DNA of 64,000 bases from Rhytidiadelphus loreus (lineage: Eukaryota > Streptophyta > Bryopsida > Hypnales > Hylocomiaceae). Position 1 is the first letter of the stretch, and each line of letters opens with the position of its first letter. The position numbers and the translations under genes were made by a program. Location: positions 48,427,001 through 48,491,000 of the forward strand of contig OX344765.1 in the NCBI GenBank assembly GCA_947034895.1, written 5' to 3'. The notes beneath the pieces were generated by a model. The model was not told where the DNA came from. It searched no databases and saw only the letters and a list, made by a program, of their open reading frames with translations. Shown piece by piece: positions 53,183 through 63,710 of the stretch.

Positions 53183-53945
53183 CTAGATCTAAACTAGTTT
53201 AGTCAATTTTTGGAGTGACCTTTGGGATATATATATATATATATAGGGTCCACTTTGCAACCACGGGGTACCTTTGAAGACATGACTAAAATTCAAGACA
53301 TGACTAGAATGATGGAAAGAAGCTTAGATGAAATTGGTGGAATGAAGTTGAGACATAACTAATGGAATTTCAAAGTCAAATGACTAAATTTTATCTCCAT
53401 TTATGTAATTGCAATGAAGTTCTCTAGGTTGAAACTAGTTTAGCCAATTTTTGGAGTGACCTTTGGAGTTTTGTATTGACAAATATAGGCTTCACCTTGC
53501 AACCATGGGACTTTTGAGGCTATGACTAAAATCAAAGCTATAATTAGAATGGTAGAATGAATCCAAGACAAAAATGGTAGGATGAAGCCAAGATGAAAAT
53601 ATATGGAATTTCAAAGTCACATAACTGAATTTTATTTCCATTTGTATAATTGTAGTGAAGACCCTTAAGTTGGAACTTCATTTAGCCAATTTTTGGAATG
53701 ATCCTTTGGATTTTTTGTATTGACAAATGTAGGATTCACTATGCAATCATAGGCCCTTTTGAAGCTACAAACAAAATTAAAGCCACAATTAGAATGGTAG
53801 AACAAAGCCTAAACTAAGATGGTAGAATGAAGCCAAGACAAAAATGGTGAAATGAAGGCACAATGAGAATGGTGAAATGAAGCTAAGATGAAAATGGTAG
53901 AATGAAGCAAAGACAAAAAAATTAGAATTTTAAAGTCACAAGACT
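53183..53945 (+). repeat. three tandem ~236-bp units with nested short repeats
   Basis: Units start near 53183, 53421 and 53655, each with the words TTTAGCCAATTTTTGGAGTG, TGCAACCA and AATTTCAAAGTCA. Within units the phrase AATGGTAGAATGAAGCCAAG recurs. In the third unit it has expanded to about six copies. Noncoding. Confidence 0.8.
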
Positions 53946-54420
53946 AAAATTGAAGCCCTTAGAGTCTTTTCAATTAAAGAAGTTCAAAAGATTTTCAAGG
54001 AACCAAGTGAACACCTTTAGGCTTCAATTAATTTACAAAACACGGGTTATGAAAATTTTGAATTAAAAAATAAAATAAAATTGGAAAGCTTTTGAGGAGG
54101 CAAATTGGATCCATATATTTTGGGGTTTTACAGCCTTCAAAGGGTGAACCTATGACCATTTTTTCAAACTTCATTTATAAGTACCAACAAATTTGATTTT
54201 TTGTATTTAATTAAAAAAGTGTGTTTACAATAGGGGAAGAGTGGGGCCATAATAGGGTTGCCAAATTTGGACCAGCTGCAAAAAAAATTGTTGAATACAA
54301 TTACAATTTTTCTCAAAAAATTAAAATTGAAATTAAAAATCTCAATCTAACATGGTAAAATGTTGGTTGTGTCATATTGCAATTATTTACTTTATTTTGT
54401 ATTTTGCAAATAATTTTTTA

Positions 54421-54987
54421 CTCCCTCCGTCCCATAATGATCTTCCTGTTGGCCTTCTTTTTTTGTCCCAAAATGATCTTCCTATTGCACTTTGTGATGT
54501 TGAAATTAGTCAAATTCGGCTTATGATTGTTATTTGAGACTAGCAAAACAACTCTAAGTGGTTGTTTTTGCTCCATCCATGCAAACATCAAGCAAAAGAC
54601 AAATAAAATGATTGAAAGCTTCAATCTGCACTTATAGTTTTTATTTTTTGCATCTCTTTGAGTATTTCCCAATTGAAGTAGATTAAGCTTTGGAAGCCGA
54701 AACAAAGGTCTATACATGGTCTTAGGCATATACTAAATGCCCACAAAATGGCAACCTCACATTCAACAATTAAGTGCTCACTGGTGTTCTTTAAAAACGC
54801 CCCAAAATATTCACTTTTCAATATTATAAAACTACACTTTGAAAAGGGCTTCAAAACTCAAACTTTTTAGGATGCAAAGAGAACACCAAACTCTACATAC
54901 TATACAAATTGAGTTTTAAAAAAGTTATTTTTATCCTTAATCCATAAGATTTAGTCTAACAGGAAGATCATTTTGGGACGGAGGTAG
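54421..54987. mobile_element. Stowaway-type MITE, 567 bp
   Basis: The left end CTCCCTCCGTCCCATAATGA is the classic Stowaway terminal repeat. The right end is the complement of CTACCTCCGTCCCAAAATGA, and pairing continues through TCTTCCTGTT to about 30 bases. TA flanks both ends (54419-54420 and 54988-54989), the expected target duplication. A second GTCCCAAAATGATCTTCCT lies 46 bases inside the left end, a subterminal duplication. It would be moved by a Tc1/mariner transposase supplied elsewhere. Confidence 0.95.
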
Positions 54988-55067
54988 TATAATTTTTCAA
55001 TATTTTTCAATTCCAATCACCACTATTCAATACTAAACTCAATTTTTGAAATAGAGGCAATGACACA

Positions 55068-55349
55068 CATTAGATGGGATTCGGGGGGGCTGGAGGGCCG
55101 TTTCAGGCCTATTTCCAACTCCGTTCCCCCGGCCCCCATCGAATGTGGGTGTCAGAATTTTTTTTTTCAAAATAAATATATAAATTAAAAGTTCTTAAAA
55201 TGAAAAACAAGGTTAAATTTTTATTTTTTATTTTTTATTTTCAAAAAATTTGACCTAGCAGTTGCTTGGCCAGGGCTGCACAGGTGGGTTTCGGCGGATT
55301 TCGACTGGGGAACTCACAGCCCTCTTCGATGGCTGAATCCCATCTAATG
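55068..55349. mobile_element. MITE-like element, 282 bp, with perfect 15-bp ends
   Basis: CATTAGATGGGATTC at the left and its exact complement at 55335-55349 bound a segment whose two ends are GC-rich (GGGGGGGCTGGAGGGCCG and GGCCAGGGCTGCACAGG) around an AT-rich core. That base composition is unlike the surrounding DNA and suggests an insertion. No target duplication is obvious. Confidence 0.75.
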
Positions 55350-57051
55350 ATACTAGCTATTAATCAACATACACTTCTAAAATTCACCATTACGAGTTTA
55401 CAATTGCCAAGACTTGCATATCATCTAAAGTTTAGATGCTTTTAACCCTCAAAGGATGCGACAAGTTTAAAATTATAATTTTAAACTTCATTTTGCACAT
55501 ACTTATAAATGTGATTTTTGGATTTATTTTTTAGAGATATGATTACATGTCTTTAGATACTAGTAATAAAAAATTTACGTTCTCTTGGAAAATTTATGAA
55601 ATTGAAATTTATTTGAATATTTGAATAAAAAGTGAAGCAATTCATATCAAATACAATATATACTAAAAATAAATAAAAATCTCTCTATGTATTTATATTA
55701 TAATATAGAACATAATGGTGAATATTTTCATATTGAATCATTCTAAAATATTTAGAAAATCAAAATCCCATGGATTGTAAATCCATATTTTTATTTTTTC
55801 AAATTGTTGGTCAATACTTTAAAAAAAAATTATGTATTTTAAATTGAATTACAAACAAATAGCTAAAGGGTATCAATGAAAAATTGATTCTCATAAAAAA
55901 AATTATTATTTCCCTCAAATTTGGAGTCCCCAAATAGGGCCTTGAAACCTTGTCACTCATAGCTCAAAGAGCAAGAGAACTCTAGCGGTGGAATTGATGT
56001 ATTTCTTGAAGCTGCCACCAAAAGAAATTGCATGAAAAAGTAAAAAGTGGTAAGTTTTAAACTTTAAAGATGTTACCTTTTGAAAATAGAATGCAAAGTA
56101 GAATATTGTAGCAACATGTTTTTAGTGAAGCTTTAAAACATTTTAAAACAAAACTATGTAAACATTGAGGTTTGACTTTCAAAATGACTTGAGTTTGCAA
56201 TGTCCTTTAACTCCTAAAGAACCAAGCATTCAAAATTTGAACAACAGATGAAGACAAATACATCCCAAGTACACAAATTGCATTTTTTCATCCATTGATT
56301 TTTTTGAAGATTCTTGAATTAGTTCTTTAACATTTGTAAAATATAGGTTTCGAGGGAAAAAAAAAATTCTTTTAACTTCAAGCCCTATTATCTTACAATT
56401 TGTGAAGTCAAAACTTCTAAATTTTTTTTCCACACATTCCAAAATGTTTGTCTCTAACTTTTCAACATTTGGAAGTCAAATAAAAAGTTTCCTTATTGCA
56501 CAAGAAATCATTAAACAATGACGAGTGTATTGCTAGTTTACTTAACTTCCTTCTATTGCACCTTGCAAGGTGATTTTATTAGAGTAAGCTAGACTACAAA
56601 TTTGCTTGTATAATTTTGCATGAGTGTACCCAATGGGATTTAGAACTCAACGGTGGAAAGACTAAAATTCATCAAGAGCAAAAATTTTACTACCAAAGGT
56701 TTCAAAGTCTACTAACCTTATTTCGTGAGAATAAAAAGAAAAATTCTATTTTCAATATTAGACAATGCACTACAAATGACAATTTTTGAAAATTTCTCTT
56801 GAAAAGCACCCTTGGTCCTTTTGAGAATAACCCTACAAAAATAGTACAATCAATGTGGAAATCAACCTTTTGGATACTGTGTAAATCATAAATAGAATGA
56901 TTCTTTGTCAACCATAGTCTATAGAACACTTTGTGTTTGCGGTCTTATTCTAGAGGTAAGTTAAGGATGTTTTGGTCGTCTTGAATGTTACCCCTTAAAG
57001 TGCTCCGACATCCATATTGAAAACAATCAACGGAGGGCTTGAAGGCATTCA
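55350..57051. other. gene-free AT-rich stretch
   Basis: No gene, RNA or element was recognised. Minus-strand open frames at 56230-56442 and 56702-56929 are Phe/Lys-rich and explained by base composition. Confidence 0.5.
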
Positions 57052-57293
57052 CATTGGGAAAAAGTCCCCGGTCCCATTGTTTCAGTATTGTTTCAAACTA
57101 TTCACAGTAGAGTATTGAAAGTATATTGTTTGCAGTACTGCAACAATATAGTTTAGGTGCAAATGCAATCCCCCCATTGCAACAATATTGTTGCATATTG
57201 TTCGCAGTTTTGACATAGTATACTTTCAATACTCTAGTGTGAACAGTTTGAAACAATATTGAAACAATAACTGTGGGGGTTACTTTCCTAATG
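57052..57293. mobile_element. MITE-like element, family 4, copy 2 (uninterrupted)
   Basis: The ends CATTGGGAAAAAGTCCCC and the complement of GGGGGTTACTTTCCTAATG are inverted, followed by TGTTTCAGTATTGTTTCAAA and its imperfect complement. At 242 bp it is the intact form of the element at 40134-40764 and supplies the empty-site sequence for the nested insertion there. Confidence 0.85.
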
Positions 57294-57708
57294 CTTGCGT
57301 GTTTCGTTCAACTAACTTCTCATTCATCCAATGTAATACTTGAATGTTGAAAACTGAAAACAACCTTTCTTAATGACCAATTTCATGAAATGAATTGCAG
57401 TAATTGATTTATTTTTGTACGAATATATAAGCAAAAATGTGCAAAAATTCAGAAAAGGATCTCGAGGTGTTTAAGGGTTATATTTAATATCTAATCAGTG
57501 GCTTCTGCCAGTATAATCTCCTAAATCCTGACATCATTGATACGCCCCTCGGTTACCCCTCGGTTGTCACCCTGGTGGACAGTCTCCTCCCTGCCAAGTG
57601 TAGCATCCCATCTTGCGAGCAGCATGGTTTGCAGTTGCATGGCAGCTAAGGTCAAGGCAACCAAATACTAACAATCACTTCAAAATCAAAGTGCGGCGCA
57701 AGGACGGA

Positions 57709-57744
57709 ACACGTTAGGCTCAAACGTGCGGTTCCTCATGCATG
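57709..57744 (+). promoter_or_regulatory. ABRE-like and RY motifs in the LEA gene promoter
   Basis: ACACGTTA (57709-57716) and AACGTGCG (around 57723-57730) contain ACGT cores of the ABRE type bound by ABA-responsive bZIP proteins. CATGCATG (57737-57744) is a perfect RY element, the site of B3 factors such as ABI3/VP1. The pairing of ABRE and RY upstream of an Em-type gene is the arrangement known from seed plants. It lies about 215-250 bases before the TATA box. Confidence 0.6.
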
Positions 57745-57956
57745 ACAAGTGGGAAGAGCTGGAATAAACCAGTTGTCTAATTACGAAAAACTGTCTTAAT
57801 TAATCAGGCAGTGCCCAGCTTGCAGCAGAAGCTTTTCCACTTGTCGATAGCTGCAGGACACCACACCATCATCGTCGAGTATGGATGAATGAAATGATAA
57901 TGTAGGCAACTATTAGTAGGCCACTACTCCGTCATTATTCAAGGCAACCCAGCAAC

Positions 57957-57962
57957 TATAAA
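57957..57962 (+). promoter_or_regulatory. candidate TATA box of the LEA gene
   Basis: TATAAA lies in the context CAACTATAAACAGTG, 158 bases upstream of the ATG. This is consistent with a leader of about 125 bases. Confidence 0.6.
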
Positions 57963-58114
57963 CAGTGAGCCAGCTGACTGATCTCTTCACATTCCTTTCC
58001 AATACATTCCAAGTTGCGTGTTTTACCAGTGGGAGATTACTTTTTGATTGTTGACAGAAGCAGTCTAGCTTGCTTTCTAGTCTTTTATTGTCACTAAGCT
58101 TACATCTCATCACC

Positions 58115-58842
58115 ATGTCTGGAACGGAGGATTTGGACGCCAGGGCTGCAGCAGGCGAGACTGTGGTGCCTGGAGGGACGGGCGGCAAGAGCGTGGAAGC
58201 GCAGCAGCACCTTGCTGAGGGTATGCATTGATTCATTATCGTGCAGTCCTTCAGAGTCCTTTATGTTTCGTGATGCAATGTCGTCATTATATGTTGTGGT
58301 CGTGAGACTTGAAATGAGAATGTGGGTAAGAGATGGTCTGATGAAGAGCCTGTAGATCATGGTACGGTACGTTTTTCTCAGTTCTGTGTGATATCTTTTC
58401 CTCTAATCACAGCTTCTGTTCTCTCACCGAATCCAAGGAGTGTACATTGAGAATGCACTCTGTATTCCATCTCAGAATCAGTCATACGAGGTTGTGATTG
58501 CATGTCAGAAGCAATGAATACAGATAACAAGTTTTTGATTCCTGTGGCTAGCTTGCTGGTGCTCTTCCATGCAAAAGTGTCGATCGTGACTGTTACGAAG
58601 TTAGCCTCGTGCTATCGTTTGCATTGCGGAGGCCATTGAAGAAGTCTGTGTGTGTTGAAGTATGATTTATGCGTGCTAATGCAGGGCGGAGCAAGGGCGG
58701 TCAGACTCGTTCGGAGCAGTTGGGGCACGAGGGGTACGTGGAGATGGGCAAGAAAGGGGGCTCTGCCACCGCTGACATGGCTGGTGGTGAGGCTGCGGAA
58801 GCTGCTGGTCGTCAGATCGACGAATCCAAGTTTACTACTTAA
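58115..58842 (+). CDS. group 1 LEA (Em-like) protein, 87 aa, two exons
   Basis: Hydrophilic, Gly-rich protein of the LEA_5/Em family, which protects cells during drying and accumulates in response to abscisic acid. Exons 58115-58220 and 58685-58842 join in phase 1 (GAG-G|GG). The family 20-mer [20 protein letters not shown] occurs once at residues 42-61, so this is a single-repeat form. The C-terminus IDESKFTT is also typical, as is the N-terminal [27 protein letters not shown]. Length agrees with the family (about 85-95 aa). The start follows CACC. The promoter carries ABRE-like and RY motifs and a TATA box. No signal or transit peptide is seen; the protein is expected in the cytosol or nucleus. 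Confidence 0.95.
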
Positions 58843-60050
58843 ATAAATTCGCATCCAAGATACTCTCTTTGTTAGTATATATATGCACAGAACAGGATGC
58901 AGGATGTTTGCAGCAGTTGGGGATGGAAGTGATGATGTCAATCGTTTTTACATTGTACTGTACAGAGCGTTTGATATGCGCATATTATATATGTGAGACG
59001 TTGTTTGCGCTTCTTTGGCTTTACATCTTTAGCACAATGCACAATTTGCTTGCTGTAAAACTTTGTGTGACATGCTATGCTTCTAGTCTATGTTATTAGA
59101 TCCGTTACTATCGTATATTGTAATACGTGTTGCACAGATTTGGAATCATCAGTGAATTGTTGTTCTTTACATAAACTGTGGCATTCATTTGCATGAAGCT
59201 AGCAATTTTTGTAGTTCTCGTCTGGATTTGCATGCGACGTTGTCCGTCTTAAAAAATGCCTAAGCCGTGGAGTTTTGTCGATTTTTGTAATCCTTGATAT
59301 GGAGGTTTGCGAAAATGGCATTGACGATTAAAGTTCCTTAGAGGCGCTTTGTTTGGTCTGTTTTCTTTTGTTTTTGCACCAGTGTAAATTCCCCTTGTAC
59401 ACACACAGTAAGCTGATTGTACTTGGATAGAATATAGCCTGAGTAAACATCTAAGTTGTTTCCATTGCTGACAGCGCCAAGGAGCTTCCAAAATTTCGTT
59501 AGCACGGTTTTGTCACAACTCTTTGTTGTGGACGCCACAAGTTGCATGTGAATAATAGCGACATCATGATAGCTACTTTATCAAATGTGACGGGTTTTAG
59601 ATCAGCTTGTAATCTCCATAGCGAATAACACGTTTGGTAATTTTGATTTCAGAACATATCAGTGAACGGAATTGCAATTGTTATTTTATAATCTTCAAAA
59701 TGAGCCTAAAGCACAGCACCCAGTGCAAAACCCTTTCCCAATCTATAATGAGTGTTTATAATTGTTGCAAGACCGGCAGTTGGACGACTCAAGTGTTGAT
59801 CTCTGCTCCTTTTTCTGGTCTCGCCAAAAGAAACAATTTCCCTTGCGTTGAGTTTTCCTTGAACCTGTTTGCAAGACTGATGCAGATTATATTTTACACG
59901 AGTGAGTTTGAACATTGCAACACAAACATATTTGAGAGCTATTTTCGGGAGGGGGAGTGGAACGAATTTTGCTGAAGTGACAATTTCATGCATGCATTAT
60001 CGTATGCAATTTCAAACGAGGATGTTATAGTCCAGAACAACATCACCAAA
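58843..60050 (+). other. 3' flank of LEA gene and intergenic DNA
   Basis: The first 250 bases or so are a T-rich likely 3' UTR (ATGTGAGACGTTGTTTG, TGTTATTAGATCC). From 59150 to 60050 base composition is more even than in the repeat-rich zones, but no protein family is recognised on either strand. Open frames at 59249-59547 (minus) and 59634-59993 (both strands) overlap each other and have no support. Confidence 0.45.
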
Positions 60051-60055
60051 CTACA

Positions 60056-60127
60056 GTAAGCGGCTTAAGGCTAAAAATATTGTTAACCCTTGAGCGTCCT
60101 TCAAGGGTTAACTTACAAGCCGCTTAC
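60056..60127. repeat. nested perfect hairpin of 72 bp
   Basis: The outer arms GTAAGCGGCTT (60056-60066) and AAGCCGCTTAC (60117-60127) are exact complements. The inner arms GTTAACCCTTGA (60082-60093) and TCAAGGGTTAAC (60101-60112) are also exact, with a 7-base loop. It is a foldback or a factor-independent structured RNA candidate; no adjacent gene end explains it. Confidence 0.85.
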
Positions 60128-60980
60128 AAACCGTTCATGTAATTTCCTAGAGTAGCACAAAGTGTCCCACCACCCATTACTCCACACTATTTACACTGAA
60201 ATTTTATGTACTTCCAAATCGAACTAAGTCCCCAACCACTCATAAAATTGTGCAACAATAAATCCCAGTTGGCACCAATTCATTGCTGGACTATTTTTCA
60301 TTCCTATAGTCTATAGTAACAATTCATGGTTCATTAGTAGGGGCAGTTCTTAATTAGAACACAGGCAGAATATGGACACGCTACCTTTACCAACAAGCTA
60401 TAAACTTGTCTCAGCTCCGTTGTTTGCCAAAGTTACCGCATAGCCTGTACTGTACGTACTTCATAATAGTACTAAGTAAAAAAACTTGTGTATACTTATA
60501 TAAAAAGAAGTGGCCAGACATATAATTGTCCATTTAGTCACACTTCCACCACTTTTAAAAAAACTTCGACGAAACTGTGTTTATTGCGAAGAGATTATGA
60601 GCTAGCTCCGCCAAGTCAGACTTACACCACTTGCTAGCAATGAAGTCCAACCATAAGTTTTCAGAAGTCATCAAGGCTTCGGATTTACCATCGATGTTAG
60701 AATCCTCCACCTAGCTCGAGGTCGAAGTTTTCTAGCTGACTACGCACAATACTTTTTTTTCTGCAGAGAACTGGCTTATAATGAGCTATTCATAAAACAA
60801 ACTTCACCATTCCTTCCTGGAAGCAGGTGCATTTGTTAATTATTCACGTGTATAACTTCCAAATCTAAGCAAAATATTGGCCACCAGATCCGTTTTCCTG
60901 CCTGAAAAATTCATCCTCACTCACAGTCCACAGACAAAGCAGACACGGCCGTTTCAGCCAACACGACAGCCAGAAGTCGT

Positions 60981-61266
60981 CTACCCACATATGTATTGCC
61001 ATCGATTGCCCCATTTGAAGTCACAGTTGTATTTAGTGGTGCTCCAGATATCTGTTGTGCTTGAATCCGAAGCCCACATGGTGTCCATACTCAACTGCTT
61101 GCTCCGCGAGTACAATGTTGGCCAACTTGCACTGCATTTGGATTGGATGCTCCCTTGTAATTGCACTGAAGATGTTCACATCAGCGGCGCTGCCGAAGGC
61201 TGTGGTGGCCGACGCCATCACCACCATAAGCAACAAAATTAGGAGCACCATAACGAAGCTACACAA
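60981..61266 (-). pseudogene. S-protein homologue (SPH, S1 family), frameshifted
   Basis: Read on the minus strand from 61266, it starts with a hydrophobic signal peptide (MVLLILLLMVVMASATTAFG, from 61248). It then enters a small secreted domain with PIQMQCKLA and GHHVGFGFKHN. That frame stops at 61033. The expected continuation of the family, STTKYNCDFKWGNRW, is open in another frame that ends at 60981. A shift of one base near 61050-61060 separates the two. The Cys, Trp-Gly and F-F pattern fit plant self-incompatibility protein S1 relatives, small secreted proteins of mostly unknown role. No intron signals explain the shift, so it is a pseudogene or a sequence error. Confidence 0.6.
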
Positions 61267-62300
61267 TTGTAGTTGTCCCGGATTGTGTGAGAATGCTCTT
61301 GAGCTCAGTTGAATGATCTTCGGTGTTGCTGAATTCGAGTTTCATAAATAATTGAATTTAAGTTTGGCATGTTCTTTCTACTTCGAAGCATCCTCACAAT
61401 TTTACAAACACAAACCTTTTAAACTTTTTTATGATTTTATGATTTTTTTATATAATATCCTACGGATGCCTACGGAGTGCTTTGCAATCCTCTCGAAAAT
61501 GGGAATAACGCCCAAATCATCCAGATTTATTAAAAAAAGGGTCATTCTACTAAGAGAAACCGCTTACAAGCTAGACATAGGTTATGTACAAGTTTTACGA
61601 AGCTACCCAGCATACGTGCAAGAATCGACCGGGGCGCTACAAACTAGCATATCATTTTGGAAACTATCGAATTAATAGACTATGTGCAGAAATTAGCTAC
61701 GTAGTCGGTTCATGCAACAACCCTGGTGCCGGAATTGGAGTTCACTGGGAAATGCCTAGTGCTGTACAGTAGTACGTCCATTATTTCAAATCACATAATC
61801 TGATGTTAACTTTAGTTTTCTCCCAACTACAGAAAGTCTTGGATGATGTACGTTGAAGCGACCACCGCCTGCTAATAGCAAGTGCAGGATTCAAATCAAT
61901 CTTTTCACTGGCCACCTGTGATAATCATGAGGAGCTTCCACGCATGGTTCCATAATCTCCAGAGACTGCCATCACAACACACGAAGAAACTAAGCTCATG
62001 GAAAACGATCAAGGGTAAGCAATCAATATATGGGGTGCCTATACGGTTGAGACACCATTTCACATGAACAAGAAGTTAATATGAAGAGCACTTCACAGGT
62101 CACTTCACAGGTTTCTAATAGAGTCGCAGTTGAAGTGATCCAAGAGATGCATTGACGATCGATCACGATACGATCATATATAACAGAGAGATTGATTCAC
62201 AAACTAAATACCTGTATTTTCTTAGAGGCCGGTTCAATCAGACAAAGAATATTAAGAAAGCATCTACGACCAGCTGGCTGCAGATCTAAATAACTCCAAG
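61267..62300. other. intergenic region with no supported gene
   Basis: Open frames at 61352-61675 and 61584-61772 (plus) have no family resemblance and overlap. The segment 61880-62070 contains a possible short exon followed by GGTAAGC, but no partner exon can be found. Confidence 0.4.
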
Positions 62301-62301
62301 G

Positions 62302-62559
62302 CTAACCCAGGGTTTGCAAAAAGGCGATGTTATGAAAGTGTCTTTTGCAATTACTGCATGCGTACCATCCACAATGGGAATCAAATTGGAAATTTGCAGC
62401 AACGGGGGCAGCGGGGGCAGCAGCAGCCGGGGGGTCAAGAAAGAGGCCGAGGGCGAGCACTTCCTCTGAATGCAGTTGGAATTGCGGATGAATGCCAGGG
62501 AGGCAGCCGGCTCCAACTCCAAGGGTTGCAGCACGTCCTGCAACTGGATCGAGGGCCAT
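62302..62559 (-). CDS. possible small minus-strand gene or first exon, function unknown
   Basis: On the minus strand an ATG at 62559 opens 85 codons to a stop at 62302. The frame is GC-rich, with an Ala/Pro run (PPAAAAPAAPVAA) and a C-terminal WYACSNCKRHF with a CxxC pair, then LQTLG at the stop. This faintly recalls the plant C2H2 finger (C-x2-C-x3-F..QALGGH), but the spacing between F and Q is too long and no histidines follow. A second overlapping frame (62286-62870, 194 codons) is longer but of no recognised family. A TATA-like box at 63089-63097 and 500 bases of GC-balanced leader support transcription in this direction. Coding status is uncertain. Confidence 0.25.
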   Translation of the reverse strand: MALDPVAGRAATLGVGAGCLPGIHPQFQLHSEEVLALGLFLDPPAAAAPAAPVAANFQFDSHCGWYACSNCKRHFHNIAFLQTLG

Positions 62560-63088
62560 CGATATCGATGTCGATCGAGATCCAAGAAATTAACTTCGTG
62601 TCGATCGATCAGTGGAGCAGCTGAATAATTTGATCCTGGTATACAGTATGTCAGAGCAAGATCAGATGAAGAATTTGAAGATTTCGACGGAGGGACGATG
62701 ACAGACACTAGCACTAGCTCTGCTTGCTGAAATCCTGAAATCTTCGCAAAACAGCTAGAGGGCACAGGCTTTCCAATTAAACCGCTCCCGAGATGACCGC
62801 CTACACGAAAAAGCTCAACAACATATGACCATCGTGGGAGATTAAATTCTTCGTTTCCCCTCCGAGACAATCAGAAAATTTCCCAATTTTGCACTGGAAA
62901 AGGGGAAGCAGAGAAAAGCGGCAAAGAGGAAATGAAAAATCATCTACTAGCACAAACTATATATTCCCATTGGCAACCCTGTAAAGCGGGACTACGAGAC
63001 TGGCGATCCAGGATCCAGAGATCATCTCCCTGTGAACGTAACTTACACCCAAGTTGGTGTTTCTGTGGAATTCCTCACACCTGCCTGC

Positions 63089-63097
63089 TATATATAT
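63089..63097 (-). promoter_or_regulatory. TATA-like box for a minus-strand transcript
   Basis: On the minus strand the sequence reads ACATATATATAGCAGG. The sequence downstream in that direction is less AT-rich than its surroundings, as in a leader. It would serve the doubtful gene at 62302-62870. Confidence 0.3.
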
Positions 63098-63160
63098 GTC
63101 AGAGCTAGGTCATAGGAAAAGATTGGGGTCTGGATAATTGAATTGTCTCAGTACTGCACA

Positions 63161-63267
63161 CTTACTAGTAAGTCCTGTTACGAAAGTAGCGTCGCGGGGG
63201 ATCTCAGGGGTGGGGGCAGCCCCGAGGCTCTTCTAGTCGGCTAGGGGGACACACATAAGGTAACAGG
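63161..63267. repeat. small GC-rich island with palindromes
   Basis: CTTACTAGTAAG (63161-63172) is a perfect palindrome. CCTGTTAC (63174-63181) and GTAACAGG (63260-63267) are inverted around a GC-rich segment that contains GGGGGCAGCCCC. The short arms make this suggestive only. Confidence 0.4.
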
Positions 63268-63710
63268 CTCTGAAATTGCACAGGCTGTAAAACCGTCCAC
63301 ATCCTCAAATGTACACTATGTATACACGTTTCTTTTCCATAGCCTTCAGCAATTTACAAACAATGTATATTTTAGGAGGTGAGAGATTTTAGAGCCATAT
63401 GTCATTTCAACTCCAAAATTTTATAACTAATTCCACAAAGCTCCAAAAAATATGAAATGACTAAAACGACTTGGGTTAAATGCCAATTCCATTTGTTTTT
63501 CAAGGAAAATTTACTAAAAATCATTTGAAGAAACTTTGTCTCCCCAAAATTCAGTTTCAGCTATTAGGTGGGCGATTTTTGGACATGTTACCTTATAAGT
63601 TATACATTCATTCTTTACCTTAGTTGTTAGTTGGTATAATAACATAACCTTCTCTCCTTTCAATTTGCATCTTACACCCTTGGATCATAAATATCAAAGG
63701 TTGTGATATG

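Noticed and set aside
61352..61675. 107-codon plus-strand open frame
   Set aside because: There is no recognisable motif, no promoter signal, and an AT-rich composition. It overlaps another open frame at 61584-61772.
62302..62380. A full C2H2 zinc finger on the minus strand
   Set aside because: CxxC is present, but the spacing to Q-TLG is too long and the two histidines are missing. I found no downstream exon with an acceptor that would supply GGH in frame.
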